Position numbers and translations under genes: made by a program. From JAPLUA01 sp964625855 (GTDB lineage Bacteria > Verrucomicrobiota > Verrucomicrobiia > Limisphaerales > UBA8199), in NCBI GenBank assembly GCA_964625855.1, contig CAZVFC010000020.1, forward strand, positions 78,307-142,306: a stretch of DNA of 64,000 bases, read 5' to 3'. Position 1 is the first letter of the stretch. Each line of letters starts with the position of its first letter. The notes beneath the pieces were generated by a model, which ran no database searches, was not told the origin of the DNA, and saw nothing but the letters and a program-made list of their open reading frames with translations. Positions 43,252-52,200 of this stretch are shown in pieces.

Positions 43252-45909
43252 TCAACTGCTGGCGCCGGAGCGGCGCTCTTCACAGCGGCGAATGTTATTG
43301 TCAAGCCGAGGGCTTAAGGCAGGAACCAGGTCCTTCAACTGGATGTAAACATTCTTCGCCTGGTCCCACTGCTGCAACTTCTCGGCCAGGCGGCCCGCGT
43401 AGAGGCCGGCTTCCTTCCGCCAGAACAACGCCGCTTCCTCACCGTCGTGCAGGTTGCCGCCCACGAACACGTCGAGACAGTTGGCGAGGGCCTGGTTGAG
43501 GAGGTCGGTTCGATTGATGCCGGCCGACTGCTCGGCCTTCTTCTCGAGCGCGATGGCCAGGCCTATCTTGGCCTGGCTGCGGGCGGCGACGTTCGCGTTC
43601 GTGGATACAATTACCTGGTGGAAGGCATTGGTGACATCGTCATATTGCTCGGAGGACTTGGCCCACTGCATCAGGGCATTGGCCCGCTCGCCCCAAGCCA
43701 GCGCCGCAAGCGGGTTGGTGGGGTACCGGTCGCAGATCCGTTTGAAGATCTCGATGGCCTGCTGGAAATCGGACGCCCGATTCGTCGAGTCCTGGCTCAT
43801 GTAGCAACTGCCGCAGGCCAGCAGGGCTTGGATTCTCAAGTCCTCCGCGCAGTTGGTATTGTTGTAGAGGTCGGTGAAATAACCTCGGGCCTTGTCCCAA
43901 TCCTGCCGGGCGAACGCCGCGCGGCCGGCCATCATCTGCGCCTGGTAGGTCAGGTCCGAGACCGGCCAGTTGGTCTGGGACAGCCACCGGTAGCTCTTCT
44001 CCGCCTCGACGAAAACGCCTCGCTGGAAGTAGTAATTGCCCACCCACATCTGCGCCAGCGGCGTGAGCGCGTTGGTCGGGAATCGGCCGACAAAATTGGT
44101 AAAGCCCGCCAGCGCGTTCGTCAGGTCACTGGCCTGGTAGGCCGCCTGGGCGCGGTAGAACTCAGCTTGAGGGCGGGAGTCCGATGCGGGGAAGTTGGTC
44201 AGCCAGAGGTTGTACCGCTGGAACGCGTCGGTCCATTGATCCTGCTGCTCGTAGGTCCGCGCGATGGCCAACTCCACCGCGGGCCGCATGGGGTCGTTCG
44301 GAGCGGCCTGGACAAAATCCAGGAACATCTGACGCGCCCCGGTCGGGTTGCCCTGGCGGCTGACTTCCAGCCCGGCCAACAGCAGCGCGCCTTGGGTATT
44401 GTACCCGGTCGGATACCTGGCCAGCAGTTGCGCCAAGGCATTCGTCGCTGCTGCGAGGTTGCCGGCGGCGACCCCCGCCTGCACGATCTGGTACAACGCG
44501 GGCTCGAACAGGTTGGTCTCGACTTCCGGAAACTCGCGGAACCTGGTAATGACAGAGGTGTAATTCGAGATGGCGCCGGCGAAGTCCTTGAGGCGAAGCT
44601 GGGTGTCGGCCAGTTTGAAGCAGGCGATGGCCTGGTCGGCGGAGAACGGGAGACCTTCCACCGCGGCCTGGAAGTTGGTCTGGCTGGCTGGCAGGTTATT
44701 CGTCAGCCAAAAGCACCAACCCATGTCCAGGTGTGCCTTGCCCAACACCGGGCTCTTGGGGAAGCGCCGAACCAACTCCTGCAGTGACCCCAGCGCGAGG
44801 TCCAGGGCGTTGGTTGCGGCCGGCGCATTGGTGACAGCCGCAGGAATCACCTTGGTGTCCTGCCCAGTCACATATTGGCGGAGCCGGATCTCGCCCAGTG
44901 TCAACAGGGCCATGTCGGCCGAGGGCGCCTGGGGATCGCGAGCCAGAAACTGCTGGAGCACCTGGGCCGCCTCGGCGATCCGGTTCTGCGCCAGGGACAG
45001 ACTCATGATCTTCCACAGGGCCTGGCGCTGGTATTCGGCGGGCGCTTGCTCGGCCAGGTTCTTGTGGTAAACAGCGAGGGCTTCCCCGCTGCGCCCGGCT
45101 TGTTCGAGCAGGCCGGCCTGGAGCGCGGCGCTTTCCGCGACCAGCGCGGACTGGGCGGCGTTGGTGGCCAGGGCCACTAGGTTGGTGGTGTTCAGCAGCG
45201 CCGCCTCCGTCTGTCCTTGCGCCAGCAAGATGCGGCACAGCAGGTATTGCCGCTGCCAGGCCCGGGCCGGGCTCAGTTGGAGCCCGGCCAGCGGTTTCAA
45301 CGCCGCCTCCGCGGCCGGATAATCCTTCTGCGCCAGCTTCGCCTCGGTCAAGAGCAGGTGCCCGCAGGAAACGAGCTCGTTCGTGATATTGGACCGGACC
45401 GCGCTTTGGAACACGCCGTCCGCCTGCTGCAACACAGCGACCACCCCCGCCCAGTCCCCAAGCTTCATGCGCGCGGTGGCCTCGCCGATGCCGGCCTCGA
45501 GGCGGCGCGACGACGCGGGGAATTCCTTGACCAATTTGGCGAAAGCGTCCCTGGCCGCCGGGTAGTCGCCTTTGCGAAATTGCGCCTCCCCCAGCCAGAA
45601 GACGTATTGATCGGCGTTTGTGCCGGCCGCACCCAGGTGGGCGGACAGAAGCTCAATTGCGCCCGCGTAGTTGGTTCGCTGAATCCGCGCCTGAGCCTGA
45701 TACAAGATGACCTCGGCCAGGTGAGTCGAGTTGGTGTAGGTCTGCACGAAGCCGGCGAATGCGGCTTCCGCCTTGTCATGAAAGCCGAGCCGGAAGATGT
45801 TGGTGGCGGCGCTAAACGCGCGCGTCTCCTCCGGACTCGCCGCCCAAAGCCGCGGCCCGGCGGCGAGCAGCGTGGTCAACACCAGTATCCATCGGCACAG
45901 GACGGCCAT
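43252..45909 (-). CDS. Large exported TPR-repeat protein
   Basis: 885 residues with a signal peptide (MAVLCRWILVLTTLLAAGPR, LWA). The rest is about 15 or more TPR-like helix pairs: AATNIFRLGFHDKAEAAFAG, VFWLGEAQFRKGDYPAARDA, AHLDMGWCFWLTNNLPASQT, ACFKLADTQLRLKDFAGAIS, WVGNYYFQRGVFVEAEKSYR. Such proteins act as periplasmic scaffolds or, like YbgF/BamD-type TPRs, in envelope assembly; nothing points to one partner. It is flanked by one-armed 7-nt arrays at both ends (43201 and 45967). The neighbours on the same strand are unrelated, and it is probably transcribed alone. Confidence 0.85.
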   Translation of the reverse strand: MAVLCRWILVLTTLLAAGPRLWAASPEETRAFSAATNIFRLGFHDKAEAAFAGFVQTYTNSTHLAEVILYQAQARIQRTNYAGAIELLSAHLGAAGTNADQYVFWLGEAQFRKGDYPAARDAFAKLVKEFPASSRRLEAGIGEATARMKLGDWAGVVAVLQQADGVFQSAVRSNITNELVSCGHLLLTEAKLAQKDYPAAEAALKPLAGLQLSPARAWQRQYLLCRILLAQGQTEAALLNTTNLVALATNAAQSALVAESAALQAGLLEQAGRSGEALAVYHKNLAEQAPAEYQRQALWKIMSLSLAQNRIAEAAQVLQQFLARDPQAPSADMALLTLGEIRLRQYVTGQDTKVIPAAVTNAPAATNALDLALGSLQELVRRFPKSPVLGKAHLDMGWCFWLTNNLPASQTNFQAAVEGLPFSADQAIACFKLADTQLRLKDFAGAISNYTSVITRFREFPEVETNLFEPALYQIVQAGVAAGNLAAATNALAQLLARYPTGYNTQGALLLAGLEVSRQGNPTGARQMFLDFVQAAPNDPMRPAVELAIARTYEQQDQWTDAFQRYNLWLTNFPASDSRPQAEFYRAQAAYQASDLTNALAGFTNFVGRFPTNALTPLAQMWVGNYYFQRGVFVEAEKSYRWLSQTNWPVSDLTYQAQMMAGRAAFARQDWDKARGYFTDLYNNTNCAEDLRIQALLACGSCYMSQDSTNRASDFQQAIEIFKRICDRYPTNPLAALAWGERANALMQWAKSSEQYDDVTNAFHQVIVSTNANVAARSQAKIGLAIALEKKAEQSAGINRTDLLNQALANCLDVFVGGNLHDGEEAALFWRKEAGLYAGRLAEKLQQWDQAKNVYIQLKDLVPALSPRLDNNIRRCEERRSGASS

Positions 45910-45966
45910 AGCGCAGCAACACTAACTCAGACCGCGCGGCAACGGAAAGAGCAAATCGCCGGGGCC

Positions 45967-45993
45967 GTGATGCGTGATCCGTGGTGCGTGTCC
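45967..45993. repeat. One-armed 7-nt array upstream of the TPR gene
   Basis: GTGATGC, GTGATCC, GTGGTGC and GTGTCC form a tandem 7-nt array in the 99-bp gap between the TPR gene and the YchF-like gene. It is close in sequence to the arm at 39214 (GTGAAAC units). Confidence 0.55.
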
Positions 45994-46008
45994 AGGGAGG
46001 CGAGCTGC

Positions 46009-46710
46009 TTATTTGTTGAAGCGGAAGTTCAGCAGGTCGTAGTCCTGGACGACGTACTGCTTCAGTTCCAGGCGCAGCTTGCCCGCCCGCTTGGCCTGGG
46101 TCTCGCCGCCCGCGGCGATGAAGTCCGCGAAGCTGATGACCTCCGCGCGGATGAAGCCCTTCTGGATGTCCGTGTGAATCGTGCCCGCCGCTTCCCAGGC
46201 GGTCAGGCCCTTGCGGATCGGCCAGGCGCGGTTTTCCTTGCCGCCGACCGTCAGGAAGCAGATGTAGCCGGCGTCCGCAAACGCCCGCAACAACAGTGCT
46301 TCGGGATTCTGCAGCTCCTCGCGCGCCGCCACGGTGACGGGCTTGTTGGTGAAGAAGTTGTGGGCCGCCACCGCCTGCAAGTCCTCCGCGCTCAGGCCCG
46401 CGTTGAAGAGGAAGCGCTCGCTCTCCAGCAGCGCTTTGATCTTCTCCAGCGCCGACCGTTCTGCCGGTTGTGGGTCCCGGCTCAGGCGCGTCTCGACGAA
46501 CTCCAGGTCCTTGAGGATCAAGTCCGCCTTTGTCTCGTCGGTAGCCAGAATGGAATCGGCGTCGAGCAACTGGTCTTCGCCGATCACGTCCGCCTGGGCA
46601 TGCGTCTTCTTGTCGGCTTCGACCAGCTTGTCCGCCTGGTCGAGGCGCGGGTCTTTCAGGTTGTGCTTGCCGACCTTGATGTCAGCAAGGCCAAACAGGG
46701 CGATTTTCAT
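46009..46710 (-). CDS. YchF/Obg-related DUF933 (TGS-like) protein without a GTPase P-loop
   Basis: 233 residues from the ATG at 46710. The C-terminal ~85 residues are the YchF DUF933/TGS domain: CFLTVGGKENRAWPIRKGLT, AWEAAGTIHTDIQKGFIRAE, VISFADFIAAGGE, YVVQDYDLLNFRFNK. The middle (QLLDADSILATDE ... LEFVETRLSRD ... LEKIKALLESE) matches the YchF coiled-coil part. The N-terminus MKIALFGLADIKVGKHNLKD stands where YchF has GLPNVGKST, but no GxxxxGKS/T motif is left and the G2-G4 region is absent. It therefore cannot bind nucleotide as YchF does. YchF binds ribosomes, so a ribosome-associated role is possible. The start choice rests on the conserved MKI-type beginning; a longer frame exists upstream but runs through the TMTC gene antisense or frame-shifted. 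Confidence 0.82.
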   Translation of the reverse strand: MKIALFGLADIKVGKHNLKDPRLDQADKLVEADKKTHAQADVIGEDQLLDADSILATDETKADLILKDLEFVETRLSRDPQPAERSALEKIKALLESERFLFNAGLSAEDLQAVAAHNFFTNKPVTVAAREELQNPEALLLRAFADAGYICFLTVGGKENRAWPIRKGLTAWEAAGTIHTDIQKGFIRAEVISFADFIAAGGETQAKRAGKLRLELKQYVVQDYDLLNFRFNK

Positions 46711-46811
46711 AAGCGCTTTTGATCGAAGGTCATCGGATTCGGAGGTTAGCGGAGCCTGGCCTGCTCGGAAACAGCTAATTGATCGAGGCCGGCGCGCGGG
46801 CGCCCCGGTGC

Positions 46812-49004
46812 CTATTCCCGACAGGGCCGGCCGGCCTGGTAGAGCGCGCGCCGCTGCTCCAGTGGCGCGCGCAATACCGCCTGGCTCGGCGCTGTGAACA
46901 GAGCCAAGGCCCGATCCACCGTCGCCACCGCCCCGGCGAAATCCCCGGACTCGGCCTGCGCGGCAGCCAGCGCGTCCAGCGCCGCGGCGTCCCGCCCCTG
47001 CGTCAGACGGACGGCCCGTTCGGCCAGGCGGGCGGCCTCGGGGCCATTCCGGAACTGCGCATCGCGATGCGTCGCCAGGAGCCACGCCAGGTTCTTGAGG
47101 GCTTCGAGCGACTCCGGCTCGAGCCGCAAAGCGCCCTGGTACTGAATGATCGCCTGGGCCGTCTGGCCGCTCCGCGCGAGGACAAAGGCCAGTTTGTTGC
47201 GCGCGGCGGCATTGGCGGGCTGGAGCCGGACCAACTGCCCCAGGCGGGCGGCAGCCTGGTCGGTGTTGCCCAGCATGAAATGCGCGCAACCCAGGTTGTA
47301 AATGGCCTCAGCGTAATCCGGCTTGAGGCGGATCGCCGCTGAATACTCAGCCATGGCGTTGGTAGTGTCGCCTTGCAGGTTGAGGGCATTGCCAAGGTTG
47401 AAGTGAGCTTGCGCATGATGCGGCTGGAGATGGAGGGCTTCGGATGCGTGTCGGGCGGCCTCCTGAGCGTCGCCCCGCTTCACCGCCAGGCTGCTCAGAT
47501 TGCTATGGGCCTCGGCATAATCCGGCTTCACTCGGAGCGCCGCGAGGTATTGAACCTGGGCCTCTGCGTACTTGCCCTGGGCTTCGAGCACCGCCCCCAG
47601 GCCCAGATGGGCCTCCGCATCCGCATACAACTCCAGCCCGGCGCGATAATGCTCTTCGGCGGCCCCGTACTCGCCGCGCGCGGCCAGATTCACCGCCCAA
47701 TTGTGATGCGCCATCCAGCACCCGGGATTCCTCGCCAGTGTGTCGCGCCAGAGCGTGTCATCGTCGCGGAACGCGCCGGCGTGCCGCCAGCTCAACACCC
47801 CCAGCAGCGCCACCAGCGCCAGGCACAGCAGATTGCCCGACGGCTTGCCCCACATGCCCCATCGGCCCAAAAGCCGCGCCACTCCCGCCGATGCCAGGGT
47901 GATCATCCCCAGGCTCGCCAGGTATTGATGATGATCATTCACAAACGAGTAACGGAATGAGTAGGCATTGAAGAACCCCAGCGCGGGAAAGAGCGTGCCG
48001 GCGAAGAACAGCAGCGCGGCCAGCGGGGCGCGGTTGCGCCGCGCCAGCACACACAGACCCGCCACCAGCAGCACCGCCGCCAAAGGAAAAAGATACTGCC
48101 ACCACACCCCCTGGCTGATTGGCCAGCGCGGATACATGAAGATCAACGGCGCCGGCCAGAACAGCTTGCCCAGATGGAACCAGAGCCCGCGCCCGGCGAT
48201 CAGACACCGCTCGACAAAGGAGAAATGAAACTCCGTGCCCGTGGCGCCGAAGATGCGCTGCTCCGCCCAGACGGTAACCAGCCCCCCCGCCAGCCCCGCC
48301 ACGAAAAACGGCAACAACGGCAGCACATCACCCTTCCACGACAGCCTTCCTCGTTTCCACCAGAAGACCACCAGCAGGCCCGCCGGGAGCGTTGCGATGG
48401 CTGTCTTGGTTAAAAGCCCCAGCACAAACAGTCCCAGGGCCAGCGCGTAAAGCCCTTTCCCGCGCGTCCGGTCAAAGCCCAGGTAAGCCAGCGCCGCGCC
48501 AAGATAGAAAACGCCCGAGAGAGTATTCTTGAGTTCGCTGATCCAGGCCACGGATTCCACATGCACCGGGTGCAAGGCGAAGATGGCCGCGGCGAGAAAG
48601 GCGCCTGGCACTTCCAGCCGGCGCAGGATGCGCAGCAACAGCAGCGCGGAGATACCGTGCAGGAGGATATTGACGAGGTGATAGCCCAGAGTGGCATCGC
48701 CCCAGAGCTCATGCTGGAGCCAGAAACCGGTGAAGGCCAGCGGATAGTATTGCTGGGTCGCGCCGGGCTCGGCCCAGATGCGCAGCAGGCCCGCCAACGA
48801 CTGCAGGTCCAACCGGGGTAGGTGCGCATCGTCGTCCCAAACCGGCTGTCCGAACCAGGCGGGCCAATACGCAGCAAGCGTGACGGCCACCAGCAACAGG
48901 CCCAATAGCCATTCCCAACGGCGCCATCTTTCGCGGCCCGCCCCCGGCGCGGACGGTGACCGCCGTTGGGCTCGTTTGGGTTGGCTCACGCGCTGCCGCT
49001 TCAT
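46812..49004 (-). CDS. TMTC-like multi-span membrane protein (GT-C fold) with C-terminal TPRs
   Basis: 730 residues. Residues ~30-420 have 9-11 hydrophobic segments and a luminal/periplasmic loop with DDDAHL near residue 57 after the first helix, as in GT-C (PMT/TMTC-type) glycosyltransferases. HPVHVESVAWISELKNTLSG (~150) is the strongly conserved TMTC motif. Residues ~430-700 are about seven canonical TPRs (AEAHLGLGAVLEAQGKYAEA, AHFNLGNALNLQGDTTNAMA, AIYNLGCAHFMLGNTDQAAA). The family is thought to transfer sugars such as mannose to exported proteins using lipid-linked donors; no activity can be read here. It is a single gene on the minus strand. Confidence 0.85.
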   Translation of the reverse strand: MKRQRVSQPKRAQRRSPSAPGAGRERWRRWEWLLGLLLVAVTLAAYWPAWFGQPVWDDDAHLPRLDLQSLAGLLRIWAEPGATQQYYPLAFTGFWLQHELWGDATLGYHLVNILLHGISALLLLRILRRLEVPGAFLAAAIFALHPVHVESVAWISELKNTLSGVFYLGAALAYLGFDRTRGKGLYALALGLFVLGLLTKTAIATLPAGLLVVFWWKRGRLSWKGDVLPLLPFFVAGLAGGLVTVWAEQRIFGATGTEFHFSFVERCLIAGRGLWFHLGKLFWPAPLIFMYPRWPISQGVWWQYLFPLAAVLLVAGLCVLARRNRAPLAALLFFAGTLFPALGFFNAYSFRYSFVNDHHQYLASLGMITLASAGVARLLGRWGMWGKPSGNLLCLALVALLGVLSWRHAGAFRDDDTLWRDTLARNPGCWMAHHNWAVNLAARGEYGAAEEHYRAGLELYADAEAHLGLGAVLEAQGKYAEAQVQYLAALRVKPDYAEAHSNLSSLAVKRGDAQEAARHASEALHLQPHHAQAHFNLGNALNLQGDTTNAMAEYSAAIRLKPDYAEAIYNLGCAHFMLGNTDQAAARLGQLVRLQPANAAARNKLAFVLARSGQTAQAIIQYQGALRLEPESLEALKNLAWLLATHRDAQFRNGPEAARLAERAVRLTQGRDAAALDALAAAQAESGDFAGAVATVDRALALFTAPSQAVLRAPLEQRRALYQAGRPCRE

Positions 49005-49139
49005 CTAATCGGATTGTAAGAGCGGCACTCCCGCACTTCAAATGCGAACGCCGGTCCATCAACTTCCGGCCTCGACCCAAAACGATTTCGGTTGACCATG
49101 CCGTGACGCCGGCCAAACCAGGGACTCCCAAGGCAGACA

Positions 49140-49183
49140 CACCGGATACTCGCCGGATACTCACCGGATACTCACCGTGGATA
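49140..49183. repeat. One-armed 11-nt array (locus 4)
   Basis: Four adjacent units (CACCGGATACT, CGCCGGATACT, CACCGGATACT, CACCGTGGATA) have the same 11-nt period and the ACACCGG core of locus 2. The inverted second arm is missing within the next 80 bp. The gap 49005-49270 holds no gene. Confidence 0.75.
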
Positions 49184-49270
49184 ACTTTCCACGCCCTTGG
49201 GGTGCCTGCCGGCACAAACAAGATTCGCGGCGTGGACCCTGCGCGCGAGCACCGGGCCTTTCGACCCGGC

Positions 49271-52200
49271 TTACGGGTAATGCAGCCGGTAGAAGCGGTT
49301 GCTGGTCAGCACGGACTCGCTGTAATAGCGAAGACCGTCAATGGTGGGATACGGCGGTGGAATCTCGGCCCATGAGCCAGGCGTCCCGCCCACCGTTGGC
49401 GCCGCCTGCAAGAGCCAATTGATGTCCGATTGCGGCCACGCCACCATCACCGTGTTCGAGCTCGTCTGCCACACCGCGAGCGCCGGGTACAGCGCGGCTG
49501 TGTTGGTGGCGACCAGCACCACGTCGTTCCCCGTGCCGCCAGCGTACGTGATGCGGAATCTCCTCGGCCCCGCCGACACCACCGCCCCTTCAGGGAGCCC
49601 GGCGAACATGCCGGCAACGGCGTCCGCTCCGTCATTGTTCACAATAACGAACTGCTGGCCTTCGAAGGGAAGCAACCCCGTGGCCGAAAGCGCCAACGCG
49701 GGGTTCCCGAGCGTTACAGTCCCGCCCGCGTTGAGTTGGTCCGAACCCACCGGCGTGAGTTCCACCCTCAGCGCGGACGCGGAATCCAAGTTCACATCCC
49801 AACTGCTGAGCGTCCCCGGGCTGGTGCCCGGCGACACCACGCCGCCGACGGACAGGATTGCGCCGACCGAGCCCGTGCCCCCGAGGACTCCACCCGCGGC
49901 CATCTGGACATCGCTGGTCGGTTGAATGCCTTCCACGATGAGCGCGCCCTCCGCAATGGCGGTCAAACCTGAATACGCGTTCGCGCTGGTGAGGGTCATC
50001 GTTCCTCGCCCGAACTTCGCCAGCCCGCCGCCCACGCCGGTGATGAAGCCCGAGTAGGTCGTGGTGTCATCGTTATCACCCGTGCCCAGGCGTTTGTCCC
50101 CTAACTGGACGTGTCCCCCGCCGCTGAGCGAGCCGATGGACTCGTGCACGCCGCTCGGCAGCAGCCCGCCGCCGAAGCCGCTCAGGTCAAACATACCCGA
50201 CTTGGCAATCGTGACCCGGCTCAGGTCGGCGATCTGCGGATGCGACGCGCCGTAGCGCACGACGTCGGCATCCACCCCTCCCGAACCGTCGCCGATGATT
50301 AGGTCGCCGGGAATGGCCGAGTCGTGGATAGACTGCCCGAGGACCAGCGCACCTGCTTCGACGCGCGTGACCCCGCCATAAGTGTTGGCGGCGGTGCCCA
50401 TGAATTCGAGGGTGCCTTCCCCAATCTTGGTCAACCCCCCGGGTCCGTCTATCGGGCCCTGAACGATCAGCAGGTTCTCGACCACGACCTCGATTGTGCT
50501 GTCCGAATTAAGATGCAGCGGACCCACCCACCAATTGATGTCGTATGAATAGGCAGACCGGAGCGCGCCGTAGCCACTTGTGCCGAGGCCGTTCAAGGTG
50601 AGGCTCTCATTGGTAATCGCGAGTCCATAACCCAGGAGCAGACTCGCTCCGTTGCTCACCACCGTGCCATTGTCGGTAGTGCCCAAGGCCAAAGGGTGAA
50701 GCGCATGCAGCCAGCCCTCCTGGACCAGGGTCAGGCCACTGTAGGAATTGGAGTGGTACAGGGTCAAGGTTCCCCCGCCGGCCTTGGCGATTCCACCCCC
50801 GCCAACCACTTGGGCTTGGACTCTTAGGGTTACCGGGTTCGAGTTCACATGGAAACGGCGCTCGGCGGCGGACGGGGCAATGCGGCCGAAGATGTCGGAT
50901 GTCGAGAGCACGGCTATGTCTCCATTGAGCGTTCCCAAGCCGCTGCCCGTCTCCAGACGGCCTCCATCAAAGGTGATAGGTCCCAGGACATCGCTGAAGT
51001 TGTTCAGGTCCAGCAAGCCAGAGCTATTGATCGTGACTGGCACGCTCACGTTCAGTTGGTCGCCCCCCGCCAGGTAGCGCACAATATCGGCGCTGGTCCC
51101 CCCCGTGCCATCCCCGATCGTGAGGCCGCTGCTGCTGCGAATCGCAATCGCTGCGGTCTTGGCCAGGCCCAGCAGACCTTCATTGACAATGGTCGCGCCC
51201 GAATACGTATTGTTGTTCGTGCCCGAGAGAATGAGCGTTCCCTCGCCCAGCTTGGTGATCCCGCCAGTCCCGCTTACGGCGCCAATTACCTCGAGCACAG
51301 AGTTGCTCGTGGTGGAGATGGTGGTGTTGGTTTGCAGCGTCACCGGACCGGCCCACACATTGGTCGTGGGGCCGAAGGCGTGGATCACCTGCGGATGGCT
51401 GCTGTTCAAGGTGAGCGCTTCGTTGGTGACGTTGAGGCTCTGCAGGCCCAAGTAAGTGAGTCCATTGAAGATCGTCCCGCCATTCGTGGTGCCGAAGGCC
51501 AGGGAAGTCGCCGGGTAAACTTCGCCCCCGGTGTTGGCCGTGAAGGTGCCGGTGAAGGTGTTCGCCCCGCCGAGGTACAGGGAAACGTAGCCGTTCTTCA
51601 CAATGTTGGCCGAGCCGCTGACGTCCGCCATCAGCCACAGTTGATCGCTGCCGCCAATCGTGCAGGTGCCAGAGCCGACCGAGAGCCGGCCGTAGATAGT
51701 TGGGTATCCTGTTATCAGGATCGCGGCATTGGCCGAGAGCGTCAAGAGCCCCGTCCCGGTTTCCACTTTGCCGTTGTTGAACGTCAAGCTGTTGCCGATG
51801 GTCTCGTTGTTATCGTTGAGGTCCAGCAAGCCGTCCGTGTTGATCGTGATGGGCATCGGGCGAATCTGCCCCCCGGCGAGGTCACGCACCACGGCGCTCC
51901 CCGCGTCCCCCACACCGTCGCCGATGGTCAGCGCGCTGCCGGTGATGGCCCCGTCGCTGCCGGCGGGCTTATTCAGCCAAACCCCCCCGTCGTTGACGAA
52001 GGTGGCGCCGGCGTAGGTGTTATCGCTCGCGCCGGATAACATCAGCGTGCCAATATTGAGCTTAGTGAGGCTGCCGCTCCCGGAAATCACGCCGCTGAGC
52101 GTCAACCGGCCCGAGGCGCCCGTAACCCCGATCGCGGCATCGCTGGCCAGTGTGATGGGCCCCGCCCACGAAGCAATCCCGCCGCTCGCGCTCCAAAGCG

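Noticed and set aside
50849..52039. 396-residue plus-strand frame antisense to the beta-strand repeat gene
   Set aside because: Repetitive shadow of the modules on the minus strand; no start context and no domain.
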